Assembly (NCBI GenBank): GCA_965221725.1
Contig: OZ244909.1
Span: 806,001 to 870,000 of the forward strand
Origin: HK1 sp965221725
GTDB lineage: Bacteria > Pseudomonadota > Gammaproteobacteria > HK1
Direction: 5' to 3'
Length of the DNA: 64,000 bases
In this document: piece by piece, positions 7,776-17,382 of the stretch
Layout: each line of letters begins with the position of its first letter
Position numbering within the stretch: the first letter of the stretch is position 1
Notes under the pieces: generated by a model
Databases searched by the model: none
The model's input: only the letters and a program-made list of their open reading frames with translations
Told to the model about the DNA's origin: nothing
Made by a program: the position numbers and the translations under genes

Positions 7776-9410
7776 TCAAGGCAGGGTCGCCGGCTCCGGC
7801 GGGGGCGCCCCGAGAATCATGTCCGCCGCCTTCTCCCCGATCATGAGGGTTGCCGCATTCGTGTTCGCCGAGGTGATGGTCGGCATGATCGAGGCATCGA
7901 CCACCCGCAGCCCCTCGATGCCGTGCACGCGCAGCCGATCGTCGACAACCGCTTCCGGGTCCGTCGCCGGCCCCATCCGGCAGGTCCCCGCAAGATGGAA
8001 CGCGGTGGTGCCGATGCTCCGGGCGAAATCCAGGATCTCCCCGTCCGTGCGCACGTCGTCGCCGGGCAGCGCCTCGTGCACGAAGTACGGGGCGAGCGGC
8101 TCGGTGCGCATCAATCGCCGGGCCAGCCGGATCCCGCCGACAATGACCCGCCGGTCCGCTTCGGCGGCCAGGTAGTTCGGCTGGATCTCCGGCTTCTGCC
8201 GCGGGTCGGCGCTCTTCGCCCGGACATGTCCGCGGCTCTCCGGCCGGTGCTGCCACACCGCGACGGTGGCACCCGGCGCGTCCTCCAGCGTGGACTGCAC
8301 CCCCCGGCGGTAGCTCGCGGGCGTGAACGTGAGCTGCAGGTCGGCGGCGTCGAGCACCTCGTCCGACTTCCAGAAGCAGTGCACGAGCGTCGGTTGCAGG
8401 GTGAGGATCCCGGTGCCGAGCGCGAAGTACTTCGCGACCTCCACCCCCAGCCGCCAGCCCCGCGCCAGCTCGTTGATCGTGCGTACCCCCCCGACCCGGA
8501 ACGCGGTCCGGATGGCGTAGTGGTCGCGCAGATTCTCGCCCACCCCCGGCAGCGCCCGGCGCACGGGAATGCCGAGCGCACCGAGGAGCGCGGGGGCGCC
8601 GAGGCCGGAGAGCTGCAGGAGCTGTGGCGAGTTGACGGCGCCACCGGCGACGATCACCTCCCGCGACGCGCGCACCACCCGGCGCTCCCCGTCGCGCAGA
8701 TACTCCACCCCGACCGCGCGACTTCCCTCGAACCGGATCCGCGTGGCGTGGGCGTGGGCGCGCACGTCCACGTTGCGCCGCTGCATGGCGGGGCGCAGGT
8801 GCGCCCGCGCGGTGCTCATCCGGCGGTTGCGGTGGACGCTGCGCTGGAAGTAGCCGACGCCCTCCTGCCGCGCGCCGTTGTAGTCGGGGTTGCGCGGGAT
8901 GCCGATGCTCTCGGCCCCGGCGATGAACGCCTCGCACAGCGGATGACGCCAGTCGAGATCCTCGACCACGAACTCGCCTTCGCGCCCCCGATACCGGCTC
9001 TCACCGGGGCCGATGCGGCATTCGCTGCGCCGGAAGTAGGGCAACACGTCGGCGTAGCCCCACCCCCGGTTGCCGCGCTGGGCCCAGGTGTCGAAATCCA
9101 TGCGCTGGCCCCGGTTGTAGATGTGGCCGTTGATGGAACTCGACCCCCCGAACGTCCGACCCCGCGGATGCGCGATCCGGCGCCCCGCCGTGCCCTCGCT
9201 CGGTTCGGCCTCGTGGAGCCAGTTGACCGAGGGGTCGGTCATCGTCTGCATGAATCCGGCGGGGATGTGGATGAACGGGTGCCAGTCCCGCCCCCCGGCC
9301 TCCAGGGCGCAGACCCGGTACCGCCCGCTCGCGCTCAGGCGGTTGACGAGAACGGCACCCGCGGTACCGGTACCGACCACCACGAAGTCGAAGAGATCCC
9401 CGCCCGACAC
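7776..9410 (-). CDS. GMC-family FAD oxidoreductase
   Basis: A 544-residue GMC oxidoreductase starting at GTG 9410, six bases after the stop of the upstream SDR gene. Visible motifs are VVGTGTAGAVLVNRL (FAD), FGGSSSINGHIYNRG, GGAVNSPQLLQLSGLG, and the C-terminal TTAFHLAGTCRMG with the catalytic His, followed by VDASIMPTITSANTNA. The pairing with an SDR dehydrogenase in one operon suggests successive oxidation steps. It is clearly distinct from the GMC gene at 3946-5619 (different N-terminus and substrate loops), so it is a paralog rather than a recent copy. Confidence 0.9.
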   Translation of the reverse strand: MSGGDLFDFVVVGTGTAGAVLVNRLSASGRYRVCALEAGGRDWHPFIHIPAGFMQTMTDPSVNWLHEAEPSEGTAGRRIAHPRGRTFGGSSSINGHIYNRGQRMDFDTWAQRGNRGWGYADVLPYFRRSECRIGPGESRYRGREGEFVVEDLDWRHPLCEAFIAGAESIGIPRNPDYNGARQEGVGYFQRSVHRNRRMSTARAHLRPAMQRRNVDVRAHAHATRIRFEGSRAVGVEYLRDGERRVVRASREVIVAGGAVNSPQLLQLSGLGAPALLGALGIPVRRALPGVGENLRDHYAIRTAFRVGGVRTINELARGWRLGVEVAKYFALGTGILTLQPTLVHCFWKSDEVLDAADLQLTFTPASYRRGVQSTLEDAPGATVAVWQHRPESRGHVRAKSADPRQKPEIQPNYLAAEADRRVIVGGIRLARRLMRTEPLAPYFVHEALPGDDVRTDGEILDFARSIGTTAFHLAGTCRMGPATDPEAVVDDRLRVHGIEGLRVVDASIMPTITSANTNAATLMIGEKAADMILGAPPPEPATLP

Positions 9411-9416
9411 GGGGTG

Positions 9417-10175
9417 CTATCCACGCCCGACGAACGGCATCTTGGTCGCCATGACGGTCATGGTCTGCACGTTGGCCTCCGGCGGGAGGCTGGCCATGTG
9501 CACCAGCGCCCGCGCCACGTTCTCCGGGTCCATCACCGCCTCGACCGCGATCTCGCCGTTCGCCTGCGGCACCCCTTCGGCCATGCGCGCCGCCATCTCG
9601 GTCAGCGCATTGCCGATGTCGAGCTGGCCGCAGGCGATGTCGTACTTGCGCCCGTCGAGCGACATGCACTTCGTGAGTCCGGTGATGGCGTGCTTGCTGG
9701 CGGTATAGGGAGCCGAGTTCGGACGCGGGGCGTAGGCGGAAATCGAGCCGTTGTTGACGATGCGCCCGCCCATCGGGGTCTGGCTCTTCATGAGCCGGAA
9801 TGCCTCCCGGGCGCAGAGGAAGCTTCCGGTCAGGTTCACGTCGATGACCTGCCGCCACTGCTCGACGCTCAGTTCCTCCATCGGGGTCCCCGGCGCGTTG
9901 GCCCCGGCGTTGTTGAACAGGAAGTCGAGCCGGCTGAATGCTTCCCTGGTGCTGGCGAAGAGCGCCTGCACCGACGCCGGGTCGGTCACGTCAGCCGGCA
10001 CCGCCAGCGCCCGCTCGCCATCGGCCCCCGCGTCCGCCTTCGTCTTCTCCAGAGGCTCGGGGCGGCGCCCCGCCAGCACCACCGACCATCCCTCGCGCAG
10101 CATCGCCAGGGCCGAGGCCCGGCCGACGCCGGTACCGGCCCCGGTGATCATCGCAACCTTTCCGTGTCCGCTCAT
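9417..10175 (-). CDS. Short-chain dehydrogenase/reductase (SDR)
   Basis: A 252-residue classical SDR. The cofactor motif TGAGTGVGRA is followed by the NNAG motif, the catalytic serine region NGSISAY and the YTASK tetrad. AGRRPEP after the second strand carries basic residues that often go with NADP(H). A strong GGAGGAAG ribosome-binding site precedes the ATG. It is the first gene of the minus-strand operon with the GMC oxidoreductase and the EamA transporter, so it likely oxidises or reduces an intermediate of the same pathway. Confidence 0.9.
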   Translation of the reverse strand: MSGHGKVAMITGAGTGVGRASALAMLREGWSVVLAGRRPEPLEKTKADAGADGERALAVPADVTDPASVQALFASTREAFSRLDFLFNNAGANAPGTPMEELSVEQWRQVIDVNLTGSFLCAREAFRLMKSQTPMGGRIVNNGSISAYAPRPNSAPYTASKHAITGLTKCMSLDGRKYDIACGQLDIGNALTEMAARMAEGVPQANGEIAVEAVMDPENVARALVHMASLPPEANVQTMTVMATKMPFVGRG

Positions 10176-10226
10176 TCCCGCTTCCTCCGTATTCGATGCC
10201 GTGACCCGACCCGGTCGGGACGCGAA

Positions 10227-10727
10227 TCACTCCACTACCTGCCAGAGCGTACCGCCCCTGGAAGTCTCCCTCAGACAGTTCAGCAAAATGCGCCGGGTCT
10301 CGTCCGCGGTGGCATTGGCGCCGCTGGCAAATGCGCTCACCAGCCCGCCGACCACCCCCGCCGCCGCGCCGACCGCAGCGCCTTCGCCGATGCTGGTATC
10401 GAACCCACCGCTATCGAGGAGGCCGCCGTACGCCGCTCCGGCCGCGGCTCCCACGCCGGCGCCCTCCACGACGTTGGTGAGGGTTTCGAGCTGCGCCTTC
10501 TGCGCGGCCGTCGCCTGACGATTCGCGGCCACCTGACGGCAGACGGTCAGCACCTGCTCGTAGCGGGCCTCGTTCCCGGGCTCGACGACGACCGCGGGCC
10601 GATACTGGTCCGACCCCAATCCGCTCGAGGTGGTCAACCCGGAGTACGCCGATCCGCAGCCGGACAATACGGCCGCCAGACCGATCGGGGCCAGCGTCGC
10701 CAACGTCGAATGAATGCGCGTTTTCAT
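10227..10727 (-). CDS. Glycine/alanine-rich lipoprotein
   Basis: A 166-residue exported lipoprotein. After a basic start (MKTRIHST) comes a hydrophobic stretch ending in the lipobox LSGC, so the mature protein would begin at that cysteine and be lipid-anchored. The middle has a short helix region (EQVLTVCRQVAANRQ), followed by two glycine/alanine-rich stretches of the glycine-zipper kind (GAGVGAAAGAAYGGLL and GEGAAVGAAAGVVGGL), often found in proteins that insert in or line membranes. ATG at 10727 is preferred over an in-frame GTG at 10745 because GGAG sits at the right distance. Function unknown. Confidence 0.7.
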   Translation of the reverse strand: MKTRIHSTLATLAPIGLAAVLSGCGSAYSGLTTSSGLGSDQYRPAVVVEPGNEARYEQVLTVCRQVAANRQATAAQKAQLETLTNVVEGAGVGAAAGAAYGGLLDSGGFDTSIGEGAAVGAAAGVVGGLVSAFASGANATADETRRILLNCLRETSRGGTLWQVVE

Positions 10728-10745
10728 GACTCCATACTCCCCCAC

Positions 10746-11390
10746 GACGACATGGGCAGTGAATCAGCTTGAGGTCCGACACGGCACGGTAAGGTGCATC
10801 AACCCCTCGCCGAGTTCAACGATGCGTGCACACGATACATGCACATGATGCCGGGACTTTCCCACGCTACGGTGAACGTGTCGCTGGGCGGCCAGATCGG
10901 GGGTCAAGGTGGCTGGCCTTGGCCATTTTCGCCGTCGGCGGTGACCATTCGGACCCCGCAACGGCCTCTTTCCGACCCCGAAAGCAATTCGTTTTCCAGG
11001 TTTTCGCGCCGATGTGGCGGTTCATCGTGAAGAAAAACCAGCGTGGGATCGCCCTGCACATGATCCGCGCCCCGGTCCGCCAGAGCCACGGAGCCGTACA
11101 CCGACCCCCGTCGCCCCCCGCTGGCTGAGCGCTGCGAGCTTTGCAGTTGCGAGCTTTGCAGGTGAAGGCAGTCGGGAGCGATAGTACCCTTCGTCCCCCC
11201 GCCGGCCGCCGTCCGGCCGGCGTATACGGAGATGGTCAGCGATGAACCCGCCCCTCCCGCCCGATCGGAAGATGTCCTCGGAATCCCCTCGATTCGACGC
11301 CGTCGGGGGCGAGATCGCGCCGGAATCGCCAAAGTCGCCAAAATCGTCATGGGGCGCCGCCCCTGCGGGCGCCGACGGATATTGCCGGCA
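10746..11390. other. Intergenic region without a convincing gene
   Basis: Several open frames cross this 645-bp stretch on both strands, but none has a protein-like composition or a supported start. It holds a 14-bp direct repeat TGCGAGCTTTGCAG in tandem near 11131-11161. It also holds a GC-rich palindrome (CGCCGGCC / GGCCGGCG) near 11200-11221, which could be a transcript end or leader hairpin, and a second GC-rich fold (GGGCGCC ... GGCGCC) just before the start of the flavoprotein gene at 11391. No promoter is obvious. Confidence 0.5.
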
Positions 11391-13850
11391 ATGAACCGGA
11401 GCCTGCCCGAGCGCGCGAGCGCGGTCGTCATCGGCGGCGGCGTGACCGGCGCGAGCGTCGCGTATCACCTCGCCCGGCTGGGGTGGAGCGATGTCGTCCT
11501 CCTGGAGCGCCAGCAGTTCGCGTCCGGCACGAGCTGGCACGCGGCGGGGCTCATCGGCACCGCGCGGCACGGCGACACCCACGCGGAGCTCTGCGCCTAC
11601 ACGCGCAACCTCCTGCCGGAGCTGGAGGCGGAGACCGGGCAGTCGACCGGGTTCCGGCAGGTCGGCAGCATCGCCATCGCGCACAGCCGGGACCGCTTCG
11701 CGGAGTTGAGAAGGCTGGCGGATTCGTACAACGCGTTCGGGTTCGGGCGCATGGAGGTGATCACGGCCGAGGAGGTCGGGCACTTCCACCCGCTGGTGCG
11801 CACCGACGACCTCCTGGGAGGCACCTGGCTGGAGATCGACGGGATGGCGAGCCCCGTCGACGTGGTGAGCGCCTACGTGAAGGGCGCCCGCGGGCGCGGG
11901 GCGCGCTGCTTCGAGAATGTGAAGGTCACCGGCATCCGCACCGCGAACGGCCGGGTGGCGGGGGTGGTGACCGAGGCGGGCGACATCGCCTGCGAATTCG
12001 TGGTGTGCGCGGCGGGGCTGTGGTCGCGCCACCTCGGCCGGCTCGCGGGGGTGACGATTCCGCTCCACGCCTGCGAGCACTACTACGCCCACACCGAGAA
12101 ACTCGCCGATTTGCCGCCCGACCTGCCGGTGCTGCGCGATCAGGACAAGTGCGCGTACTACCGCGAGGACGCCGGCAGCCTGCTGGTGGGGGCCTTCGAG
12201 CGCCACGGGCGGCCCGTCCGGCTCGACGCGATCCCGGAGGACTTCTGCTTCGATGAACTCCCCGGCCACATGGAGGAGCAGCTCATGCCGGTCCTCGCGG
12301 ACGCGATGGAGCGCGTGCCGATGCTTCGCGAGGTCGGCTGGCGCAGCTTCTTCTGCGGCCCGGAGAGCTTCACCCACGACGATCAGTTCCACGTCGGCGA
12401 ATCCCCGGAGCTCGGCAACTTCTACGTCGCCTGCGGCCTGAACTCCGTCGGCATCGTCACCTCCGGGGGGATCGGCCGGGCCTGCGCGGAGTGGATGGAC
12501 AAGGGCCACCCGCCGCTCGACCTCACCGCCAACGATCTCCGCCGGGTGTTCGCGTTCCAGGGGACTCAGGCCTACATCGAAGAGCGGGTGTCGGAGACGC
12601 TCGGGCTGCTCTACGACCGCCACTACCCCTACCGCCAGTTCGCCTCCTCGCGCGATGTGCGCCACTCGCCGGTGCACGAGCGGCTCGCCGAGCGCGGCGC
12701 CTGCTTCGGCGAGTCGGCGGGCTGGGAGCGGCCGAACTGGTTCGCCCCCGAAGGGGTGGAACCCCGCTACGAGTACAGCTTCTCCCGCCAGAACTGGTTC
12801 GGGCTCTCCGCCGCCGAGCACCGCGCGGCCCGCGAAGGCGTCGCGCTCTTCGACCAGTCGAGCTTCTCGAAGTACCTCGTCAAGGGCCGCGACGCCGGCC
12901 GGGTGCTGCAGCGCATCTGCACCAACGACGTCGATGTCGAGCCCGGCCGGCTCGTGTACACGCACTGGCTGAACGAACGCGGCGGCATCGAGGCGGAGCT
13001 CACCGTGACCCGGCTCGCCGGGGACGCATTCCTGGTGGTGAGCGGCGCCGGGGCAACGCGGCGCGACCTCGCCTGGCTCGAACGCCACCTCGGCGACGAC
13101 GCGCACGCAATGGTGGTCGACGTCACCGCGCAGTGGGCGGTGTTCGGGGTCATGGGGCCGGAAAGCCGCGCCGTGGTGGGCGCGGTCACCGGCGAGGACC
13201 TCGCCAACGAGGCGTTCCCCTTCGCCGCGGTGCGCGACGTGGAGATCGGCTGCGCGACGGGGCGGGCGGCGCGGGTCTCCTACGTCGGCGAACTCGGCTG
13301 GGAGCTTTATGTACCGGTGGATCAGGCCCGGCATGCGTTCGACCGCATCATGGCGACGGGCGACGGCCGCGGCCTCCGGCTCGCCGGCATGCACGCCCTC
13401 GACTCGGGCCGCATCGAGAAAAAGTTCGTCCACTTCGGCCACGACGTCGCCGATGTCGACACCCCGGTGGAGGCAGGCATGCGCTGGGTGTGCCGCATGG
13501 ACAAGGCGGGCGGATTCATCGGGCGGGATGCGGTCGCACGCCAGCTCGATGCCGGCCGACCGCCGCCGAAACGGCTGCTCCAGGTCCTGCTGGCCGACCC
13601 GGAGCCGCTCCTCTTCGGACACGAGCCGATGCTGCGCGACGGCGAGGCGGTCGGTTACCTCACCTCCGGCAACTACGGGCACACGCTGGGCGGGGGCGTC
13701 GGGCTCGGGTACGCGAAGCACGACGGCGGCGTGAGCCGCGAATGGGTCGAGAGCGGGACCTGGGAGATCCTCGTCGAGGGCGAGCGAGTTCCCGCGAAGG
13801 CATCGCTCCGAGCCCTCTACGACCCGAGGGGCGAGCGAGCGCGGGGGTAG
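11391..13850 (+). CDS. Sarcosine/dimethylglycine dehydrogenase-type flavoprotein with GcvT domain
   Basis: An 819-residue two-domain enzyme. The N-terminal DAO-type FAD domain starts with VVIGGGVTGASVAYHL and has SGTSWHAAGL around residue 50, where the His is the position that binds FAD covalently in this family. The C-terminal half from about residue 430 is a GcvT aminomethyltransferase-type folate domain (EGVALFDQSSFSKYLVKG, VSYVGELGWELYVP, and the ending SLRALYDPRGERARG). Such enzymes demethylate dimethylglycine or sarcosine and pass the one-carbon unit to tetrahydrofolate. Start 11391 is used because the longer frame to 11232 reads as non-coding. The partner choline and betaine steps are not proven here, although GMC oxidoreductases lie upstream. 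Confidence 0.88.
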   Translation: MNRSLPERASAVVIGGGVTGASVAYHLARLGWSDVVLLERQQFASGTSWHAAGLIGTARHGDTHAELCAYTRNLLPELEAETGQSTGFRQVGSIAIAHSRDRFAELRRLADSYNAFGFGRMEVITAEEVGHFHPLVRTDDLLGGTWLEIDGMASPVDVVSAYVKGARGRGARCFENVKVTGIRTANGRVAGVVTEAGDIACEFVVCAAGLWSRHLGRLAGVTIPLHACEHYYAHTEKLADLPPDLPVLRDQDKCAYYREDAGSLLVGAFERHGRPVRLDAIPEDFCFDELPGHMEEQLMPVLADAMERVPMLREVGWRSFFCGPESFTHDDQFHVGESPELGNFYVACGLNSVGIVTSGGIGRACAEWMDKGHPPLDLTANDLRRVFAFQGTQAYIEERVSETLGLLYDRHYPYRQFASSRDVRHSPVHERLAERGACFGESAGWERPNWFAPEGVEPRYEYSFSRQNWFGLSAAEHRAAREGVALFDQSSFSKYLVKGRDAGRVLQRICTNDVDVEPGRLVYTHWLNERGGIEAELTVTRLAGDAFLVVSGAGATRRDLAWLERHLGDDAHAMVVDVTAQWAVFGVMGPESRAVVGAVTGEDLANEAFPFAAVRDVEIGCATGRAARVSYVGELGWELYVPVDQARHAFDRIMATGDGRGLRLAGMHALDSGRIEKKFVHFGHDVADVDTPVEAGMRWVCRMDKAGGFIGRDAVARQLDAGRPPPKRLLQVLLADPEPLLFGHEPMLRDGEAVGYLTSGNYGHTLGGGVGLGYAKHDGGVSREWVESGTWEILVEGERVPAKASLRALYDPRGERARG

Positions 13851-13881
13851 ACGGCACCACGGGACGTCAGGATCCGGGGCC

Positions 13882-15693
13882 ATGCACCACGGGACGCCGC
13901 AGGAGGTCCTCGAGCGCGTATTCGGATACGGCGCGTTCCGGGGCGACCAGGAAGCGATCATCGGCCATGTGGCCGAGGGCGGCGATGCCCTGGTGGTCAT
14001 GCCCACCGGCGGCGGCAAGTCGCTCTGCTACCAGATCCCCGCCCTGCTCCGCGACGGCGTGGCGGTCGTCGTCTCGCCGCTGATCGCGCTGATGCAGGAC
14101 CAGGTGAGCGCCCTGCTGCAGGCCGGGGTGCGCGCCGCGTACCTGAACTCGACGCTCGACTTCGACGCGGTCCGCGCCGTCGAAGCCGACGCCCGCGCCG
14201 GGGCGCTCGACCTGCTCTACATCGCGCCGGAACGCCTGACCGGCGAGCGCACGCTGGCGCTGCTCGACGGAGTACGCATCGCGCTCTTCGCCATCGACGA
14301 AGCGCACTGCGTCTCGCAGTGGGGCCACGACTTCCGGCCCGAGTACCTCCAGCTCTCGGTGCTGCACGAACGCTACCCCGCCGCGCCGCGCGTCGCTCTC
14401 ACCGCCACCGCGGACACCCCGACCCGGCGCGAGATCGCCGACCGCCTGGGGCTGGATGCCGCACGGGTCTTCGTCAGCGGCTTCGACCGGCCCAACATCC
14501 GCTATGCCATCGTGCCGAAACACAACGCACGCCAGCAACTCCTGCGCTTCCTCGACGCCGAGCACCGCGGGCACGCGGGCATCGTCTACTGCCTGTCGCG
14601 CCGCCGGGTCGAGGAGACGGCGGACTGGCTCCGCGCCCGGGGATACGACGCCCTGCCCTACCATGCGGGCATGAGCGCCGACGATCGCAAGCGCCACCAG
14701 GACACGTTCGTGCGCGAGGACGGCGTGATCATCGTCGCCACCATCGCGTTCGGCATGGGGATCGACAAACCCGACGTGCGTTTCGTCGCCCATCTCGACC
14801 TGCCGAAGAGCATCGAGTCCTACTACCAGGAAACGGGACGCGCGGGACGCGACGGCACCCCGGCCGACGCCTGGATGACCTACGGACTCTCCGATGTGGT
14901 CACGCTGCGCCAGATGGTCGAGGGCTCCGGCGCGGACGAGCAGCGCAAGCGCATCGAGGTGCGCAAGCTCGACGCCCTGCTCGGCCTGTGCGAGCTGACC
15001 ACCTGCCGACGCCGGACGCTGCTCGCCTACTTCGGCGAGGAACGGACCGAGCCCTGCGGCAACTGCGACAACTGCATCACGCCGCCGGACACCTGGGACG
15101 CGACCGAGGCGGCGCGCAAGGCGCTCTCGTGCGTGTACCGCACCGGGCAGCGCTTCGGCGCGGGCCATGTCATCGACGTCCTGCGCGGGCGCGACGGCGA
15201 GCGCATTCGCGGCTTCGGGCACCACCGGCTCTCGACTTTCGGCATCGGCGCGGACATCGACGCGAACACCTGGCGTTCGGTGTTTCGTCAGCTCGTGGCG
15301 CGCGGGCTCATGCGCGTCGACGTCGAGGGGTTCGGATCACTCAAGCTCACCGAGGCGAGTCGCGCAGTGCTGCGCGGCGAATGCGCGCTGCACCTGAGAC
15401 GCGATGCGCCGGCGGCGAGGAAGCCACGTCGCGAGCGCCCGGGCCGGGCCGCGCGCACCGCCCTCGGCCCCGAGCACCAGACGCTGTTCGACGCCCTGCG
15501 TGACCTTCGGCGCGAACTGGCCAGGGCCCAGGGCGTACCACCCTACGTCATCTTCCACGACGCGACCCTGGAGGCGATGGCCGAGCGGCGGCCGCGGACG
15601 CCGGGGGAATTCGCGGCACTCCCGGGGGTGGGCGAGAAGAAGCTCGAACGTTACGGGACGACATTCATCGAGGCGATCGAAGCCCACACCTGA
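13882..15693 (+). CDS. recQ: ATP-dependent DNA helicase RecQ
   Basis: A 603-residue 3'-5' DNA helicase. Motif I MPTGGGKSLCYQ is at about residues 40-51, followed by SPLIALMQDQV, the DEAH box in FAIDEAHCVSQWGHDFRPEY, and the motif VI region YYQETGRAGRDG. The RecQ-C-terminal zinc cysteines are CELTTCRRRTLLAYFGE and CGNCDNC. A winged-helix RQC region follows, and an HRDC domain (TLFDALRDLRRELARAQGVPPYVIFHDATL) ends the protein, so the full domain set is present. The 12-bp sequence CACCACGGGACG occurs just before the start and again at the first codons, a small local duplication. Confidence 0.96.
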   Translation: MHHGTPQEVLERVFGYGAFRGDQEAIIGHVAEGGDALVVMPTGGGKSLCYQIPALLRDGVAVVVSPLIALMQDQVSALLQAGVRAAYLNSTLDFDAVRAVEADARAGALDLLYIAPERLTGERTLALLDGVRIALFAIDEAHCVSQWGHDFRPEYLQLSVLHERYPAAPRVALTATADTPTRREIADRLGLDAARVFVSGFDRPNIRYAIVPKHNARQQLLRFLDAEHRGHAGIVYCLSRRRVEETADWLRARGYDALPYHAGMSADDRKRHQDTFVREDGVIIVATIAFGMGIDKPDVRFVAHLDLPKSIESYYQETGRAGRDGTPADAWMTYGLSDVVTLRQMVEGSGADEQRKRIEVRKLDALLGLCELTTCRRRTLLAYFGEERTEPCGNCDNCITPPDTWDATEAARKALSCVYRTGQRFGAGHVIDVLRGRDGERIRGFGHHRLSTFGIGADIDANTWRSVFRQLVARGLMRVDVEGFGSLKLTEASRAVLRGECALHLRRDAPAARKPRRERPGRAARTALGPEHQTLFDALRDLRRELARAQGVPPYVIFHDATLEAMAERRPRTPGEFAALPGVGEKKLERYGTTFIEAIEAHT

Positions 15694-16070
15694 CAGCGCA
15701 TGAGCCGACCCCTCGCGCCCCCTGCGAAAGTTCGGGACGGGTCATGCCGCTCGACGCATCGGCGTGAATTTCCCGGGATCGCAGAGAGCACGCTCTCGGG
15801 ATGAACGGCAAGCGTGAATCGCGGGATTCCGGTCGGTCCCGAAAGTTCGGGTCGCCACAGGATTGCCACCCTCGGCCTTGCGCGTGCCCACTACGGCCGG
15901 GCCGCATGCAGGTGGGGCATCCCCCCTCACGGAGTCGAGAGTGACGAGACCCGTATCCGATGTCGTGGGCTGTCACGCCCCGCCCTCGAAAGCGTTATGA
16001 TTTTTCTGCCGGCGCAATTTCGATCCGCGGCCGATGTGCGCTGTACCCACCGATCCAAACCGGAAATGAC
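15694..16070. other. Intergenic region with short dispersed repeats
   Basis: No gene is supported in these 377 bp. The motif CGAAAGTTCGGG occurs twice, near 15725 and 15839. A segment around 15809 (GTGAATCGCGGGATTCC followed by GGTCGGTC) resembles one near 41984 (GAATCGCGGGACTCTGGTCGG), so a dispersed repeat is likely. TATGAT near 15995 followed by a short T-run could be a -10 box for the downstream Uma2-type gene, but no clear -35 is present. Confidence 0.4.
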
Positions 16071-17159
16071 ATGAGCACCACTACTCCGTTGAACGTATCC
16101 ACCGACGTGTCCGATGCGGACCGCGATCTCGCGCCGGCGGCGTACCGCGACGAGGACTTCCCCGGCTGCGAGTCCTTCCACCTCCCGGCGAGCGCGATCG
16201 AACACTACGAAGGCCGCCTCGAGTTCTGGGACGCCGACACCGAAACCGCGTGGAAGGTCTGCGAACCCACCTCCATCTACCACGAGCAGCCGTCGCGGAT
16301 GCTCGTGCGGATGGCCGAGCGGGTCGCATCGCTGCGCGGCTCCCCCATCGCCTGCTTCGGCTCGGCGGACCTGCTGCGCCGGGACGCAACGGGACGCAAG
16401 CGCTGGCTGATGCAGGCCGACGAGGTGTTGTACCTGCATCCGCACCGGACCCGGATCGAGGGGCCGGCCATCGAGGTGGACACGGACCCGCTGCCGGAGG
16501 TGGTGCTGGAGGTGGACCACAGCACCGATGTGCGCCGGCGCAAGCTCGGCATCTACCAGGCGAGCGGCTTCCCCGAGATCTGGGTGCTGGTGCCGTGGGA
16601 GTCGTCGGTGCGGGCACCGGGGCTCGTCATCCATGTGCGCCGGGGTGATGTGTACCGGGAGGAGGCGGAGAGCCGGGCGTTTGCGGGGTGGACGGCGGAG
16701 GAGATTCGCCTGGCGCTGACCGAGGAGCCGCTGTCGGAGAGGGCGTGGCGTGCGCCGGAGCGGGTGGCGTTGGGGATGGGCGCGCGCGAAGGGACGACGC
16801 CGGAGGACGATCCGCTGATGCGCGCGCAGAGTGAGAGGGCGCAGGCGAGGGGTCGCGAGGAAGGTCTCGAAGAGGGCCACTCCAAGGGTCTCGAGGAGGG
16901 CCACTCCAAGGGTCTCGGGGAGGGCCGTGCCCGTGAACGCATGGCACTGGTGACCGCGACGCTCCGGGCCCGCGGGATCGACCCGGGGCTCGAGATGAAT
17001 TCGGGCTTCGCCACGGACGGGGTGATCCTCGACGAACTGTCGGGCGATGCCCTGATGGCGGCGGCTCTGGCATGCACGGACGAAGCCGATTTCCGGCGTC
17101 GTCTGCACGCGCAGTTCGACCGGCGCGACGCGCATCGGCGTCGAGACGATTCGGGATGA
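16071..17159 (+). CDS. Uma2-family (DUF820) restriction-endonuclease-like protein
   Basis: A 362-residue protein. Residues about 60-220 form the Uma2/DUF820 domain, a PD-(D/E)XK-like fold. The core is PLPEVVLEVDHSTDVRRRKLGIYQ followed by GFPEIWVLVPW, the usual position of the acidic and metal-binding residues. The C-terminal part is not typical. It has a charged segment with a perfect tandem heptad-like repeat (EEGHSKGL twice, then GEGRARER), probably helical, and ends in a conserved-looking helical tail (LSGDALMAAALACTDEADFRRRL). Such C-terminal extensions resemble those of Rpn/PD-(D/E)XK transposase-like nucleases. The biological role of Uma2 proteins is not settled. ATG 16071 is the first reasonable start. 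Confidence 0.75.
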   Translation: MSTTTPLNVSTDVSDADRDLAPAAYRDEDFPGCESFHLPASAIEHYEGRLEFWDADTETAWKVCEPTSIYHEQPSRMLVRMAERVASLRGSPIACFGSADLLRRDATGRKRWLMQADEVLYLHPHRTRIEGPAIEVDTDPLPEVVLEVDHSTDVRRRKLGIYQASGFPEIWVLVPWESSVRAPGLVIHVRRGDVYREEAESRAFAGWTAEEIRLALTEEPLSERAWRAPERVALGMGAREGTTPEDDPLMRAQSERAQARGREEGLEEGHSKGLEEGHSKGLGEGRARERMALVTATLRARGIDPGLEMNSGFATDGVILDELSGDALMAAALACTDEADFRRRLHAQFDRRDAHRRRDDSG

Positions 17160-17382
17160 TGGTCGCATCGGACCCGCGCGAGGCGGCCCGGAAGGGAAAT
17201 CGACCCGACGGTAACTCTTCGGATCTCGGAGGGATGGTCGCCGCGACGGGCCGGGCTGAATGATCGCGAGCTTGTGGCTTGCTTCGGGATTACGTCATTC
17301 CGGTGGCGATCGCGGGTGCTCCGCCCTCGGGACCCGAAGGGTTGCGTCCAATGCGGTGGGCCATTGATTTCGGCCGGAGCCC

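Noticed and set aside
11022..14018. Minus-strand open frame of nearly 1000 codons opposite the DMGDH-type gene
   Set aside because: No recognisable domain, spans an intergenic region, and mirrors a clearly coding strand.
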